Assembly (NCBI RefSeq): GCF_021404465.1
Contig: NZ_JABFTT010000015.1
Coordinates: 50,144 to 114,143 of the forward strand
Origin: Billgrantia zhangzhouensis
GTDB taxonomy: Bacteria; Pseudomonadota; Gammaproteobacteria; Pseudomonadales; Halomonadaceae
Direction: 5' to 3'
Length of the DNA: 64,000 bases
The translations under genes were made by a program, and so were the position numbers. The first letter of the stretch is position 1. Each line of letters starts with the position of its first letter. Of this stretch, positions 48,972-60,155 are shown in pieces. The notes under the pieces were generated by a model, which ran no database searches, was not told the DNA's origin, and saw nothing but the letters and a program-made list of their open reading frames with translations.

Positions 48972-50039
48972 TCAGCAGGCTTGGGGAGTGTCTTCGACCC
49001 AGCGCTCGGCGACGAAGCCACTCGTGCATAGAGTGGCCTGCGCGTCGAGAATGCGTGCCCCTAGTTGACCTAGGGCATCCAGATCCGCGCGTGAATCGGG
49101 AGCGACCATCTCGGTGATTTGCAGCGGCTGCCATGCCTTATCTTCGCGTATCGCCAAGGCGTAGCTGAAGGCATAGAAGCCCGGGAAGCCCAGGCGCAGG
49201 TCGGTGGCGATCAGGGTCGCCCGGCCCTCCCACTCGCGCACCTCGTAGCGCAGGAAGGGGCCGGCAAACCAATCCAGCCGCTGGCCCTTTTCGAGCTCCA
49301 GGGAGGCCGGCTCGAGCTCGGCGCCGCGGCGAAAGGTCTCCACCATTGGCAGCGTACCGCCATCCAGCAAGCCCACCAGGGTTTCGTGGTGACGGTCGCC
49401 GTCAATGATCGTCACCCGCCACAGCAGCGTATTGAACGGAGTGGGTTGTACCAGTCGCGGTGCCTCCTCGAGGCCACGCTCGGCCAAGAGCGGCACCAAC
49501 CGGTGCTCTACCACGCCCTTGGCGAGCATGGCGAAGAGCAGATAGGCGCAGGAGAGCGACAATCCCCAGGTGGGGCCGCGGAAGCCGTTGCCGCCGACCA
49601 GCGCGATGCCGATGCCTACCAGCAGCGGCAGGGTATAGAGCGGGTCGATGATGAATACCACCGGCCAGGCGCTGGGGCGTACATCGAGTGGCCACCAGAT
49701 CTGGGTGCCGTAGGTGGTCAGCACATCGAGCAGCGGATGGGTCACCAGGCACAGCACGAAGTAGACCCACCAGCGACCCAGGGAAATGTCGCGGGCCGGG
49801 GCGAAGCGTCTGGCGAGCAATGCCAGCAACGTGCCGAGGCCCGTTAGTACGAACAGGGAGTGAGTGAAACCGCGATGCTCGGTGATGTTGGCCACCGCAT
49901 CGCCATAGTCGAGGAAGACGTCGAGGTCGGGCAGAGTGCCCAGGACTGCGCCAACCAGTACCGCCTTGCGCCCCAGCCGTCGGCCCAGGACGGTTCCGCC
50001 TACCGCCGCGCCCAGTGCGGCCTGTGTCAGGGTATCCAT
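48972..50039 (-). CDS. Metal-dependent membrane hydrolase, YdjM/DUF457-like
   Basis: 355 residues from ATG 50039 (MDTLTQAALGAAVGG). The N-terminal half has 4-5 helices with the family metal-binding pattern HRGFTHSLF and THPLLDVLTTYGT. These proteins are predicted inner-membrane hydrolases (YdjM-like; LexA-regulated in E. coli), with an uncharacterised substrate. The C-terminal 150 residues are soluble. 28 bp downstream of tag, same strand. Confidence 0.85.
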   Translation of the reverse strand: MDTLTQAALGAAVGGTVLGRRLGRKAVLVGAVLGTLPDLDVFLDYGDAVANITEHRGFTHSLFVLTGLGTLLALLARRFAPARDISLGRWWVYFVLCLVTHPLLDVLTTYGTQIWWPLDVRPSAWPVVFIIDPLYTLPLLVGIGIALVGGNGFRGPTWGLSLSCAYLLFAMLAKGVVEHRLVPLLAERGLEEAPRLVQPTPFNTLLWRVTIIDGDRHHETLVGLLDGGTLPMVETFRRGAELEPASLELEKGQRLDWFAGPFLRYEVREWEGRATLIATDLRLGFPGFYAFSYALAIREDKAWQPLQITEMVAPDSRADLDALGQLGARILDAQATLCTSGFVAERWVEDTPQAC

Positions 50040-50067
50040 GGCTTGTGTTCCTCGTACATGCGCTCGC

Positions 50068-50604
50068 TTAGGCCCCGTTCCACGCTGGGCAGAGGGAAAG
50101 GATGCGCTGATGAACGGGACAATCGTCACGATGGGCGCCGGGCAGGTAGCCGGTGCTCATGAGGAACTCGCCGACGATCTCCGGGCCGGTGAAGCGAAAG
50201 GTGCGGCGGAACAGCTTGACCCACTCTTCTTTCGTCAGCGGGTGATGATGGTCGAGCCAGCCGGCAAAGCTGCCATGCGTGTCGCGCAGGGTTTGAATCA
50301 CCCCGGCATTGTGAATGACAGCCGCCACCTTGAGACGGTTGCGAATGATGCTGGCATCGTCGAGCAGTCGCTCGCGGTCGGCTTTGCCGAAGGCGGCAAC
50401 CCTATCGATGTCGAAACGGTCAAAAGCACGACGGAATGCTTCGCGCTTCTTGAGCACGGTCAGCCATGACAGGCCGGCCTGGTTGATCTCCAGCACCAGA
50501 CGTTCGAACAGCGCCGTGTCGTCTGTGACGGGAAAACCGTATTCATCGTCATGGTAGGGGCCATGCCACGGATGCCCCGGTGCCAGATCACAATAGTGCG
50601 ACAT
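50068..50604 (-). CDS. tag: DNA-3-methyladenine glycosylase I
   Basis: 178 residues from ATG 50604. It shows YHDDEYGFPVTDD (compare YHDNEWGVPETDS of E. coli Tag), LEINQAGLSWLTVLKKREAF, DDASIIRNRLKV and FTGPEIVGEFLMSTG. Removes 3-methyladenine from alkylated DNA. The C-terminal zinc-binding residues of E. coli Tag are only partly matched (CPVH), so a divergent Tag subfamily. Confidence 0.9.
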   Translation of the reverse strand: MSHYCDLAPGHPWHGPYHDDEYGFPVTDDTALFERLVLEINQAGLSWLTVLKKREAFRRAFDRFDIDRVAAFGKADRERLLDDASIIRNRLKVAAVIHNAGVIQTLRDTHGSFAGWLDHHHPLTKEEWVKLFRRTFRFTGPEIVGEFLMSTGYLPGAHRDDCPVHQRILSLCPAWNGA

Positions 50605-50695
50605 TTCCGCCTCTTTCCCTTTGTAGGTGTTGGCAAGGCCGTGGTGGCTTGTCACGATTCATTATCTAGTCGCAACGCTTCAGGAGCCACCCCGC

Positions 50696-51193
50696 ATGAA
50701 GATCCTACCCGCAAACCGAAAGACCACAAAGGTAACGGCGTTGTCGCTGCTGGCCGGTGGCGCACTGGCCCTTTACCTTGCCCTGACCCCGGGTGCCAGT
50801 ATCCAAGCCGGTTCGGTGGTCGAGATGTATCAGGACCCGAACTGCGGTTGCTGCACGGATTGGGCCGAACACCTCCGGGAGGCAGGCTTCGAGGTACGCC
50901 AGCACAAGGCCCGCGACATGCGTTCGGTGAAGATCGAACACGGCGTCGCTCCCGAGCTGGCTTCCTGCCATACGGCACTGATCGAGGGCTATGTGATCGA
51001 GGGCCATGTGCCGGCCGCCGACATCAAGCGCCTGCTCGACGAGCGGCCCGACGTGGTAGGACTGACGGTGCCAGGCATGCCCCATGGATCGCCGGGCATG
51101 GAGACGGGGCGTTACGACGACTACGCTGTGATGACCTGGCGGCATGAGGACCGGACGCCGGCCATATTTAGCGAGTATAATACTCACGATTGA
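50696..51193 (+). CDS. DUF411 (copper-responsive) family periplasmic protein
   Basis: 165 residues: N-terminal signal/anchor helix ([17 protein letters not shown]), then [20 protein letters not shown] with the DUF411 CGCC motif, and [19 protein letters not shown]...[18 protein letters not shown]411 proteins are often near copper-resistance genes; the function is not settled. Divergent from tag with a 91-bp gap. Confidence 0.88.
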   Translation: MKILPANRKTTKVTALSLLAGGALALYLALTPGASIQAGSVVEMYQDPNCGCCTDWAEHLREAGFEVRQHKARDMRSVKIEHGVAPELASCHTALIEGYVIEGHVPAADIKRLLDERPDVVGLTVPGMPHGSPGMETGRYDDYAVMTWRHEDRTPAIFSEYNTHD

Positions 51194-51225
51194 TTCGCCG
51201 AAAGCCAGGACGACAAGGAGAACTC

Positions 51226-51666
51226 ATGCAGTACCTGCACACCATGGTTCGAGTCAGCGACCTGGATGCGTCGCTGCGTTTCTACTGCGACTTGCTGGGG
51301 CTGAAGGAAGTGAGGCGCAAGGAGAACGAGAAGGGACGCTTCACCTTGGTTTTTCTCGCCGCACCCGAGGACGAGTCGCGTTCCGCCGAACTCAAGGCGC
51401 CGGAACTCGAGCTGACCTACAACTGGGATCCCGAAGAGTACGGCGGTGGGCGCAATTTCGGTCACCTAGCCTATCGGGTCGATGACATTTATGCCCTATG
51501 CGAACGGCTACAGGCAGGCGGAGTGACCATCAACCGGCCACCCCGCGATGGTCACATGGCTTTCGTGCGCAGCCCGGACGGCATCTCCATCGAATTGCTG
51601 CAGAAGGGCGAGGCGCTGCCGCCCAAGGAGCCCTGGGCTTCGATGGAAAATACCGGAACATGGTAA
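51226..51666 (+). CDS. gloA: Lactoylglutathione lyase (glyoxalase I)
   Basis: 146 residues, VOC fold: [48 protein letters not shown] and [14 protein letters not shown]. The four metal ligands (His in LHTM, Glu in LELTYN, His in GHLAY, Glu in IELLQ) are all present. Detoxifies methylglyoxal as its glutathione adduct. AAGGAG 7 nt before the ATG. Confidence 0.93.
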   Translation: MQYLHTMVRVSDLDASLRFYCDLLGLKEVRRKENEKGRFTLVFLAAPEDESRSAELKAPELELTYNWDPEEYGGGRNFGHLAYRVDDIYALCERLQAGGVTINRPPRDGHMAFVRSPDGISIELLQKGEALPPKEPWASMENTGTW

Positions 51667-51700
51667 GAACTCGCGACGAGAATAAGGAACGAATCTCTCG

Positions 51701-52156
51701 ATGATCAAGACTCTGCCAGGCCGAGCGCTGCTGCCGGTACTCGTCGCCATGACCCTGGCTGCGTGCGGCGGCAAGCCGACCGAGCCAGCTCGTCAAGATA
51801 CCCCTCGTGCCAGCAGCGACCATCCAGTCGTGGGGCAACGCTGGAACCTGTTACTGATGGGGACGGACGAGCGGCTCTCCATGCCGGAAACGCCTCACTT
51901 CGTGGTTTCTCCCGATGGCCGCGTGTCCGGCAGCGACGGCTGCAACCAGATCAACGGGCGGGTAAACCTCGACGAGGGCAACCGTATCCAGTTCAGTGAG
52001 CTGGGTACTACCCGCCGGGGCTGCCCTCAGCTAGAGGATGCCCGGCGTGTGACCGGGATGATGGAGAACGCCTACCGCTACCTCATCGATCATGACCGGC
52101 TGGTATTCTTCGGCCGCGACCAGCGGGTGCTGGGCGGCTGGCGAAAAGCGAATTGA
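51701..52156 (+). CDS. META/HslJ-domain lipoprotein
   Basis: 151 residues. Lipobox LAAC at about 19-22. The META-domain signature is GSDGCNQINGRVNL and GTTRRGCPQLED, then LGGWRKAN. HslJ/META proteins are small outer-membrane or secreted proteins of unclear function, linked to heat shock and novobiocin tolerance. Follows gloA by 34 bp and ends at a terminator. Confidence 0.9.
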   Translation: MIKTLPGRALLPVLVAMTLAACGGKPTEPARQDTPRASSDHPVVGQRWNLLLMGTDERLSMPETPHFVVSPDGRVSGSDGCNQINGRVNLDEGNRIQFSELGTTRRGCPQLEDARRVTGMMENAYRYLIDHDRLVFFGRDQRVLGGWRKAN

Positions 52157-52166
52157 GGCCATGAAA

Positions 52167-52192
52167 AAGCGCGGCCGAGACCGCGCTTATTT
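52167..52192 (+). terminator. Intrinsic terminator after the META lipoprotein gene
   Basis: AAGCGCGG-CCGAGA-CCGCGCTT, perfect 8-bp stem preceded by an A-run and followed by ATTTCT, only 11 bases after the stop. Confidence 0.85.
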
Positions 52193-52265
52193 CTCACCTA
52201 TAGGAATAGGCAAGCGACTTTCCTGGGCTTTGCATGAAAAAGTCGGCGAGCGAAGGCCAGGGCTA

Positions 52266-52309
52266 GGCCCGTTCCCCACGGGCCAACGCACTTCCCACAT
52301 CCCTGTGGG
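52266..52309 (-). repeat. Type II two-hairpin GGA-loop element, second copy
   Basis: On the minus strand: CCCACA-GGGA-TGTGGG, spacer AAGTGCGTT, then GGCCCGT-GGGGA-ACGGGCC. Compared with 48756-48799 the first hairpin and spacer are identical, while the second stem changed TT/AA to CC/GG, keeping all pairs. GGA loops are on the strand read by the PAP2 gene's 3' end. Confidence 0.9.
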
Positions 52310-52423
52310 TCGCAGTCGCAAGGCAAAAATCAGCGAGAAAATGGAGCTTACGTATTGTAAATGAGTACTTTGAGCTGATTTTTAACGCCGTATGGCCAAG
52401 CGCAGCCAGTTTTCAGGCATAGC

Positions 52424-53161
52424 CTAGCGGCTTGGGAGAGCGTTGCGTACCTTAACCAGCCCGGCAGTGATCGCCCGTGCCAGCCCCGGCCCCAGCGGCG
52501 TAAGAAGAATCCAGGGAGTAATGATCAGGTTGATGGCCACGGCGGCGAAGTAGACGTCGCTGAACCAGTGGCCGCCACTGAGAATGCGCGGCGCGCTGAG
52601 AATCAGGGCCGCCACGAGGCTCACCAGCATGGCCCGGATGCCGGCGAAGCGCCACATGAATGCCGTGAACAGGAACAGGTTCACACCGTGGTCGCCGGGA
52701 AAGCTCGACCCCGAGCTGTCCTTGGTGGCGAAATCGACCATCTCCGTCACCAGATTGACATTGTCGTACACCAGGGTGGGGCTGGGGTGGGTATAAGGTA
52801 CGACCAGGCGCACGCCCTGGGCAATGAACACCGCCGACAGCAGCATGACGATGCCGATGCCGCCCCAGCGCATCATGCGGTGCCGCGGCTGGGGATCATA
52901 GTGGTGTATCGCCCACAGATAGATGGCGAGCAGCACCAGCAGGCTGAACACGTCGAACAGGCGATTGTTAATAGCTGCCACGAACAGCACCCAGGCTTCG
53001 TTGTCTTCGCTCAGCCAGGCATTGGTAATGAAGAAAACGGCGTCGTCCAGCTCGGTCCAGAATAGCAGGCCTGGCGAAAGCCAGGACCACACCAGCAGGG
53101 CGCCCAGCAGGTTGAAGAGCAGGATGCGTCCTGGCGCGAAGGTCGGTTCGGTATGAAGCAT
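52424..53161 (-). CDS. PAP2-family membrane phosphatase
   Basis: 245 residues with six helices. PAP2 catalytic motifs: SSFPGDHG (motif 2) and SAPRILSGGHWFSDVYFA (motif 3, His-x3-Asp). Motif 1 appears reduced. Likely dephosphorylates or transfers phosphate on undecaprenyl-PP, phosphatidate or lipid A in the periplasmic leaflet; which one cannot be decided. It stands alone, convergent with the META lipoprotein gene. Confidence 0.85.
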   Translation of the reverse strand: MLHTEPTFAPGRILLFNLLGALLVWSWLSPGLLFWTELDDAVFFITNAWLSEDNEAWVLFVAAINNRLFDVFSLLVLLAIYLWAIHHYDPQPRHRMMRWGGIGIVMLLSAVFIAQGVRLVVPYTHPSPTLVYDNVNLVTEMVDFATKDSSGSSFPGDHGVNLFLFTAFMWRFAGIRAMLVSLVAALILSAPRILSGGHWFSDVYFAAVAINLIITPWILLTPLGPGLARAITAGLVKVRNALPSR

Positions 53162-53508
53162 GAGGGCATCGGCACGCGTTGATGAACGATAGCCTCATTC
53201 TATGTGAAAGTCGCGTTGCAGAACAGTGTTCCCTAATTCTCCCTATCTTCTAACAAGGACGCGCTGCACAAATTGACGAGCGAGATGAAGCGCACGGAGC
53301 ACAGAACCGAGCGAAGCGAATGCGCAGGCCGTCGACCTGATCGAGATCTTCCTGCGGTTCGGCGACCAGCCGGCCGCCTCCGGATCGCTCATGCTGCAGA
53401 GCAGTGGGCGGATCGCCCCGAGCGTCAAGCCGTGGCTCTGGCTGGCCATGGTGCTGTGTCGTCCCGGGGCATTCGCTTCATCTCCTGGCGGCAGTGTCGG
53501 GCCGCTAG
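53162..53508. other. Gap between PAP2 gene and valS with a possible coding remnant
   Basis: 347 bases without an intact gene. From about 53310 the plus strand reads NAQAVDLIEIFLRFGDQPAA and on to about 53500 in one frame with gene-like codon use, but with no start and no recognisable family. It may be decayed mobile or horizontally acquired DNA. Confidence 0.35.
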
Positions 53509-56358
<2,850 letters not shown>

Positions 56359-56522
56359 GGGGCGTTCCGGGTCCAGAAATGATCGCCGCCGGTCGTGGGA
56401 CCGGGCGGCGGGAAGTCGTCGAAAGCGTGCGAAAAATGGGCTCGATTATAGCGCGATGGGGCGCTTGGCGTCAGCCAACCAAGTGGCCATTCCCAGCGAA
56501 GCTGCACGGAGTCGGGGCTGAT

Positions 56523-56617
56523 CCGGGGGCAGGCCTGCGAGGAGGCGCTGTGAACCCATCCCTGGGCGCTACTTTTGCCATCCATGGCAAAAGACCTCCT
56601 CTTCGGCCTGCCCCCGG
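56523..56617 (-). repeat. Type I two-hairpin GGA-loop element, copy 2 (holC-valS gap)
   Basis: Outer stem: perfect 13-bp CCGGGGGCAGGCC / GGCCTGCCCCCGG (56523-56535 and 56605-56617), a 3x3 internal loop, then GAGGAGG / CCTCCTC. Inside are hairpin CCCA-TCCC-TGGG (56555-56566) and TTTTGCCA-TCCA-TGGCAAAA (56573-56592). Read on the minus (mRNA) strand both loops are CA-NGGA-TG (GGGA and TGGA). The fold is a three-way junction. 42 bases after holC, 165 before valS. Confidence 0.92.
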
Positions 56618-56658
56618 CGCCCCTCACCTCGGCGCCCCTCGCTTTGGTGCCTTGGGGC

Positions 56659-57099
56659 TCAGCCGCGTAGCTGATGCGCTTTGACGGGATAACCGCGCTG
56701 CTTGTAGGTCTGCCAGCACTCGCGCTTGACGACGAGTACCTGCTGGTGCTGGTTGATGATCTCGGCGACCCGCTCGAAGCGCGAGAACCACTCGGGGATA
56801 CCCGGGTCGAGGTTGAGCAGCGCCATGGGGGCTTCGGGATTCGGCTCGGGCGGGTGCTCCCAGCCGATGGTCACCGCCACGCTCTCGGCCATCTCGCTGC
56901 CGAGCAGGGCATGGGGCAGGTAGGCCTCGGGGCGGAAGGTCCACAGCCGCTCGTCGAGGTCGCTGGCCATGGCCTCGTTCTCGGCGTGTAGATGCAGCCG
57001 GTAGCCTTTGCCGGCGATGGTCTCGGCCAGCCGACAGGCGAAGTCGAGCCGTGCTTCCAGCGTGGTGTCGGGGAGGATGTAGAAATCTACTTGGGTCAT
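56659..57099 (-). CDS. holC: DNA polymerase III chi subunit
   Basis: 146 residues: VDFYILPDTTLEARLDFACRL N-terminus, DLDERLWTFRPEAYLPHALL, and a C-terminal ERVAEIINQHQQVLVVKRECWQTYKQRGY (part) helix, all characteristic of HolC. Links the clamp loader to SSB. Between ilvE and valS with GGA-loop elements on both sides. Confidence 0.95.
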   Translation of the reverse strand: MTQVDFYILPDTTLEARLDFACRLAETIAGKGYRLHLHAENEAMASDLDERLWTFRPEAYLPHALLGSEMAESVAVTIGWEHPPEPNPEAPMALLNLDPGIPEWFSRFERVAEIINQHQQVLVVKRECWQTYKQRGYPVKAHQLRG

Positions 57100-57154
57100 G
57101 GCAGCCTTGGAGGTTGGAGCCGCTTCTGCCGATTGCAGGGCGAGGCTATGTCGC

Positions 57155-57241
57155 CAGCAGGTCTACGAGGAGGCGCTGTGAACCCATCCTTGGGCGCTAC
57201 ATTCGTCATCCCTGACGAATGACCTCCTCTTCGGCCTGCTG
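57155..57241 (-). repeat. Type I two-hairpin GGA-loop element, copy 3 (ilvE-holC gap)
   Basis: Outer stem CAGCAGGTC / GGCCTGCTG (57155-57163 and 57233-57241, one T-G pair), 3x3 loop, then GAGGAGG / CCTCCTC. Inner hairpins CCCA-TCCT-TGGG (57183-57194) and CATTCGTCA-TCCC-TGACGAATG (57200-57221). On the minus strand the loops are CA-AGGA-TG and CA-GGGA-TG. The second inner stem shares no sequence with that of copy 2 yet is perfectly paired. 56 bases before the holC start. Confidence 0.93.
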
Positions 57242-57289
57242 CCGACCGCCTCGCGAGGCGTTGGCCGGCACCTGGCGTCGCGGGTGGCG

Positions 57290-58387
57290 TCAGACCAGCC
57301 TAGTCAACCAGCCGTGCTTGTCTTCGGCGCGACCGTACTGCAGATCAAGCAGCTTGCCGCGCAGTCGCTTGGCGACCTCGTTGCCGGCGTCGGGCATCTG
57401 CACGGTGCCCTCTTCGGTGACCAGCTGGCCCACCGGGGTGATCACCGCGGCGGTGCCGCAGGCGAAGACTTCGGCGATGTCGCCGGAAGCCACGCCGTCG
57501 CGCCATTCGTCGATGCTGATGGCGCGCTCCTCCGGGGTGAAGCCTTCGTCGCGGCCGAGGGTGAGCACCGAGTCGCGGGTCACGCCTTCGAGGATGGTGT
57601 CGGTCAGGCGCGGGGTGACCAGGCGGCCGTCCTTGTAGACGAAGAACAGGTTCATGCCGCCCAGTTCCTCGATCCACTTGTTCTCGGCGGCGTCGAGGAA
57701 GGCAACCTGGCTGCAGCCGTGCTTTTCGGCTTCCTTCTGGGCCGCCAGTGAGGCGGCATAATTGCCGCCGCACTTGGCGAAGCCGGTGCCGCCGGGGGCG
57801 GCGCGCTTGTAATGCGAGGAGAGCCAGATCGACACCGGGGCGATGCCGCCCTTGAAGTAAGCGCCGGCGGGGGAGGCGATCACGTAGTAGTCGACCTCCT
57901 GAGCCGGACGCACGCCGAGGAACTTCTCGCTGGCGATCATGAACGGGCGTAGGTAGAGGCTCGATTCATCGGCCTCGTCGCGGGGCGTTGGCACCCAGGC
58001 GTGGTCCTGGGCGAGCAGCGCCTTGAGCGAGCCGACGAAGTCTTCGTCGCTGAGTTCGGGCAGTGCCAGGCGACGGGCACTGCGGCGGAAGCGTTCGGCA
58101 TTCTTCTCCGGGCGGAACGACCACACCGAGCCGTCGGCGTGGCGGTAGGCCTTGATGCCCTCGAAGATCTCCTGGCCGTAGTGCAGCACGGCCGCCGCCG
58201 GGTCGAGGGTCAACGGGCCGTAGGGGCGTACCTCGTGGCCATGCCAGCCGGCCTCGGTCGTCCAGCGCACGTGGGCCATGTGGTCGCTGAAGTAACGACC
58301 GAAACCGGGGTTGGCGAGGATGTCGTCGCGAATGTTGGCTGCCGTGGGCATGGCGCTTGGCAGTATCTCGAAGGTTGCGTTGGGCAC
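57290..58387 (-). CDS. ilvE: Branched-chain amino acid aminotransferase
   Basis: About 365 residues from GTG 58387 (upstream GGAG), longer class-IV BCAT of the ~365-residue type. FYGxEIFEG-like LHYGQEIFEGIKAYR, PLP lysine in GGTGFAKCGGNYAAS, and EELGGMNLFFV, CGTAAVITPVG. Transaminates Leu, Ile and Val. An upstream GTG at 58444 extends the frame but lacks a spaced ribosome site. Its position between pepA and holC breaks the usual pepA-holC neighbourhood. Confidence 0.92.
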   Translation of the reverse strand: MPNATFEILPSAMPTAANIRDDILANPGFGRYFSDHMAHVRWTTEAGWHGHEVRPYGPLTLDPAAAVLHYGQEIFEGIKAYRHADGSVWSFRPEKNAERFRRSARRLALPELSDEDFVGSLKALLAQDHAWVPTPRDEADESSLYLRPFMIASEKFLGVRPAQEVDYYVIASPAGAYFKGGIAPVSIWLSSHYKRAAPGGTGFAKCGGNYAASLAAQKEAEKHGCSQVAFLDAAENKWIEELGGMNLFFVYKDGRLVTPRLTDTILEGVTRDSVLTLGRDEGFTPEERAISIDEWRDGVASGDIAEVFACGTAAVITPVGQLVTEEGTVQMPDAGNEVAKRLRGKLLDLQYGRAEDKHGWLTRLV

Positions 58388-58517
58388 GGCAAATGGTTCT
58401 CCGCTATGCCGGGGTTCCGGCGTTTTCTTGGGCTTATCGCACACCTCGGACCAGGCGGCCCGAGGCTTGTTGCGTCAGATGTAACGGTTGCCGACGAGGA
58501 TGGCAACCTTGGTGATG

Positions 58518-60038
58518 TCAGCTCTCGTTCTCGACCTGGCGCGCTTCCTCCTCACGGTCGAGCAGGTACTGGGTCAGCAGCCCCACCGGGCGGCCGCTGG
58601 CGCCTTTCTGCTTGCCCGAGGTCCAGGCGGTGCCAGCGATGTCCAGGTGTGCCCAGGGGAACTTGTCGGCGAAGCGAGAGAGGAAGCAGGCGGCGGTGAT
58701 GGTGCCGGCCGGGCGCCCGCCGATATTGGCCATGTCGGCGAAGTTGGAGTCGAGCTGCTCCTTGTACTCGTCCCACAGCGGCAGGTGCCAGGCGCGGTCC
58801 CAGGCCGCTTCGCCGGCGTCGAGCAGGTCGAGCGCCAGATCGTCGTCGTTGGAGAGCAGGCCGGTGGCATGGTGACCCAGGGCGATGATGGCGGCCCCGG
58901 TGAGGGTAGCGATGTCGACCACGCTGGCAGGCTCGAAGCGCTCGGCGTAGGTCAGGGCGTCACACAGCACCAGGCGACCCTCGGCGTCGGTGTTGAGTAC
59001 TTCGACGGTAAGGCCTTTCAGCGTCTTGATGATGTCGCCGGGCTTGGTGGCGCGGCCGTCAGGCATGTTTTCGGCGGCGGCGACGATGAACACCAGGTTG
59101 AGCTTGGGTCGAATGCCGAGCATGGCCTTGGCGGCGCCGAACACGCTGGCCGCCCCGCACATGTCGAACTTCATCTCGTCCATGGCCTCGCCGGGCTTGA
59201 GCGAGATGCCGCCGGTATCGAAGGTGATGCCCTTGCCCACCAACACGTGGGGTGCCTCGTCGGCGCTCTCTGCGCCCTGGTATTTCATCACGATCAGCCG
59301 TGAGGGCTGTTCGCTGCCGCGGCCCACCGATAGCAGGCTGTGGGCGCCAAGTTCCTCCAAGGCGGCTTCGTCGAGGATTTCGACCTCGAGAACTCCCCCC
59401 GACTCGCGGCCGAGCTGTTCGGCCTGCTCGGCCAGATAGCTCGGCGTGCAGACGTTGCCCGGCAGGTTGCCCAGGGTGCGGGTGTAGGCCACGCCCTGGC
59501 CCACGGCATCGCCAATGCGCGCACCCTCGCGCGCCTCGTCCGTGGTGTCGGCGTCGCTGAGCAGCAGAGTGACTTTCTCGAGCCGCGGGCGTGGGGCCTT
59601 TTCCGACTTGAATTCGTCGAAACGATAGACGGCGCGATGCACGGCCTCGGCGGTCATGCGGCTCTTCCAGGCCACGTTGCGCTCCGGCACAGGCACGTCA
59701 GTGAAGGCCACCGCAACGTCCTCGATCATCATCCCGGCAATGCTGGAGAAGGCGGCGTCCAGCGCCTTGATGAAGGCACGTTCCTGGCTCTTGTCGCGCT
59801 CACCCAGGCCCACCAGCAGCAGGCGATCGGCACCGAGACCGGGGGCGAAAGGAATCAGTTGTACGTTGCCCAGCTTTGCGTCGAAGTCGCCGCGCTCGAT
59901 CAGTTGGCCGATCAGTCGTTCGCTGGCATCGTCGAGCTTGGCGGCGGCGGGCAGCAGGTCGCCGTCCTTGAAAACCGGTACCACGAGGCAGGCCGCTTCG
60001 GCCTTGGCGGGATTGGCCGTCTGAACTGGGAATTCCAT
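58518..60038 (-). CDS. pepA: Leucyl aminopeptidase (cytosol aminopeptidase)
   Basis: 506 residues. M17 signatures: VGKGITFDTGGISLKPGEAM (zinc-binding Lys and Asp) and NTDAEGRLVLCDALTYA. Hexameric di-metal enzyme that trims N-terminal residues; in E. coli it also binds DNA for site-specific recombination and carAB control. GGAG precedes ATG 60038. Divergent from lptF with a 117-bp shared promoter region. Confidence 0.97.
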   Translation of the reverse strand: MEFPVQTANPAKAEAACLVVPVFKDGDLLPAAAKLDDASERLIGQLIERGDFDAKLGNVQLIPFAPGLGADRLLLVGLGERDKSQERAFIKALDAAFSSIAGMMIEDVAVAFTDVPVPERNVAWKSRMTAEAVHRAVYRFDEFKSEKAPRPRLEKVTLLLSDADTTDEAREGARIGDAVGQGVAYTRTLGNLPGNVCTPSYLAEQAEQLGRESGGVLEVEILDEAALEELGAHSLLSVGRGSEQPSRLIVMKYQGAESADEAPHVLVGKGITFDTGGISLKPGEAMDEMKFDMCGAASVFGAAKAMLGIRPKLNLVFIVAAAENMPDGRATKPGDIIKTLKGLTVEVLNTDAEGRLVLCDALTYAERFEPASVVDIATLTGAAIIALGHHATGLLSNDDDLALDLLDAGEAAWDRAWHLPLWDEYKEQLDSNFADMANIGGRPAGTITAACFLSRFADKFPWAHLDIAGTAWTSGKQKGASGRPVGLLTQYLLDREEEARQVENES

Positions 60039-60155
60039 GGTGACTCCACAAGACAAGCGATGGGGGATTCTGGATAATGCCGGCACGGCTCCAGGCCACT
60101 GCCGAATCACCCAAGTGTACTCAAGGCATGGCGCCATTGCATGGAAGACCGCTGC

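Noticed and set aside
56523..56617. Reading the GGA-loop elements as Rho-independent terminators
   Set aside because: No T-run follows on either strand, and the structure has two inner hairpins; ordinary terminators in this window all have T-runs.
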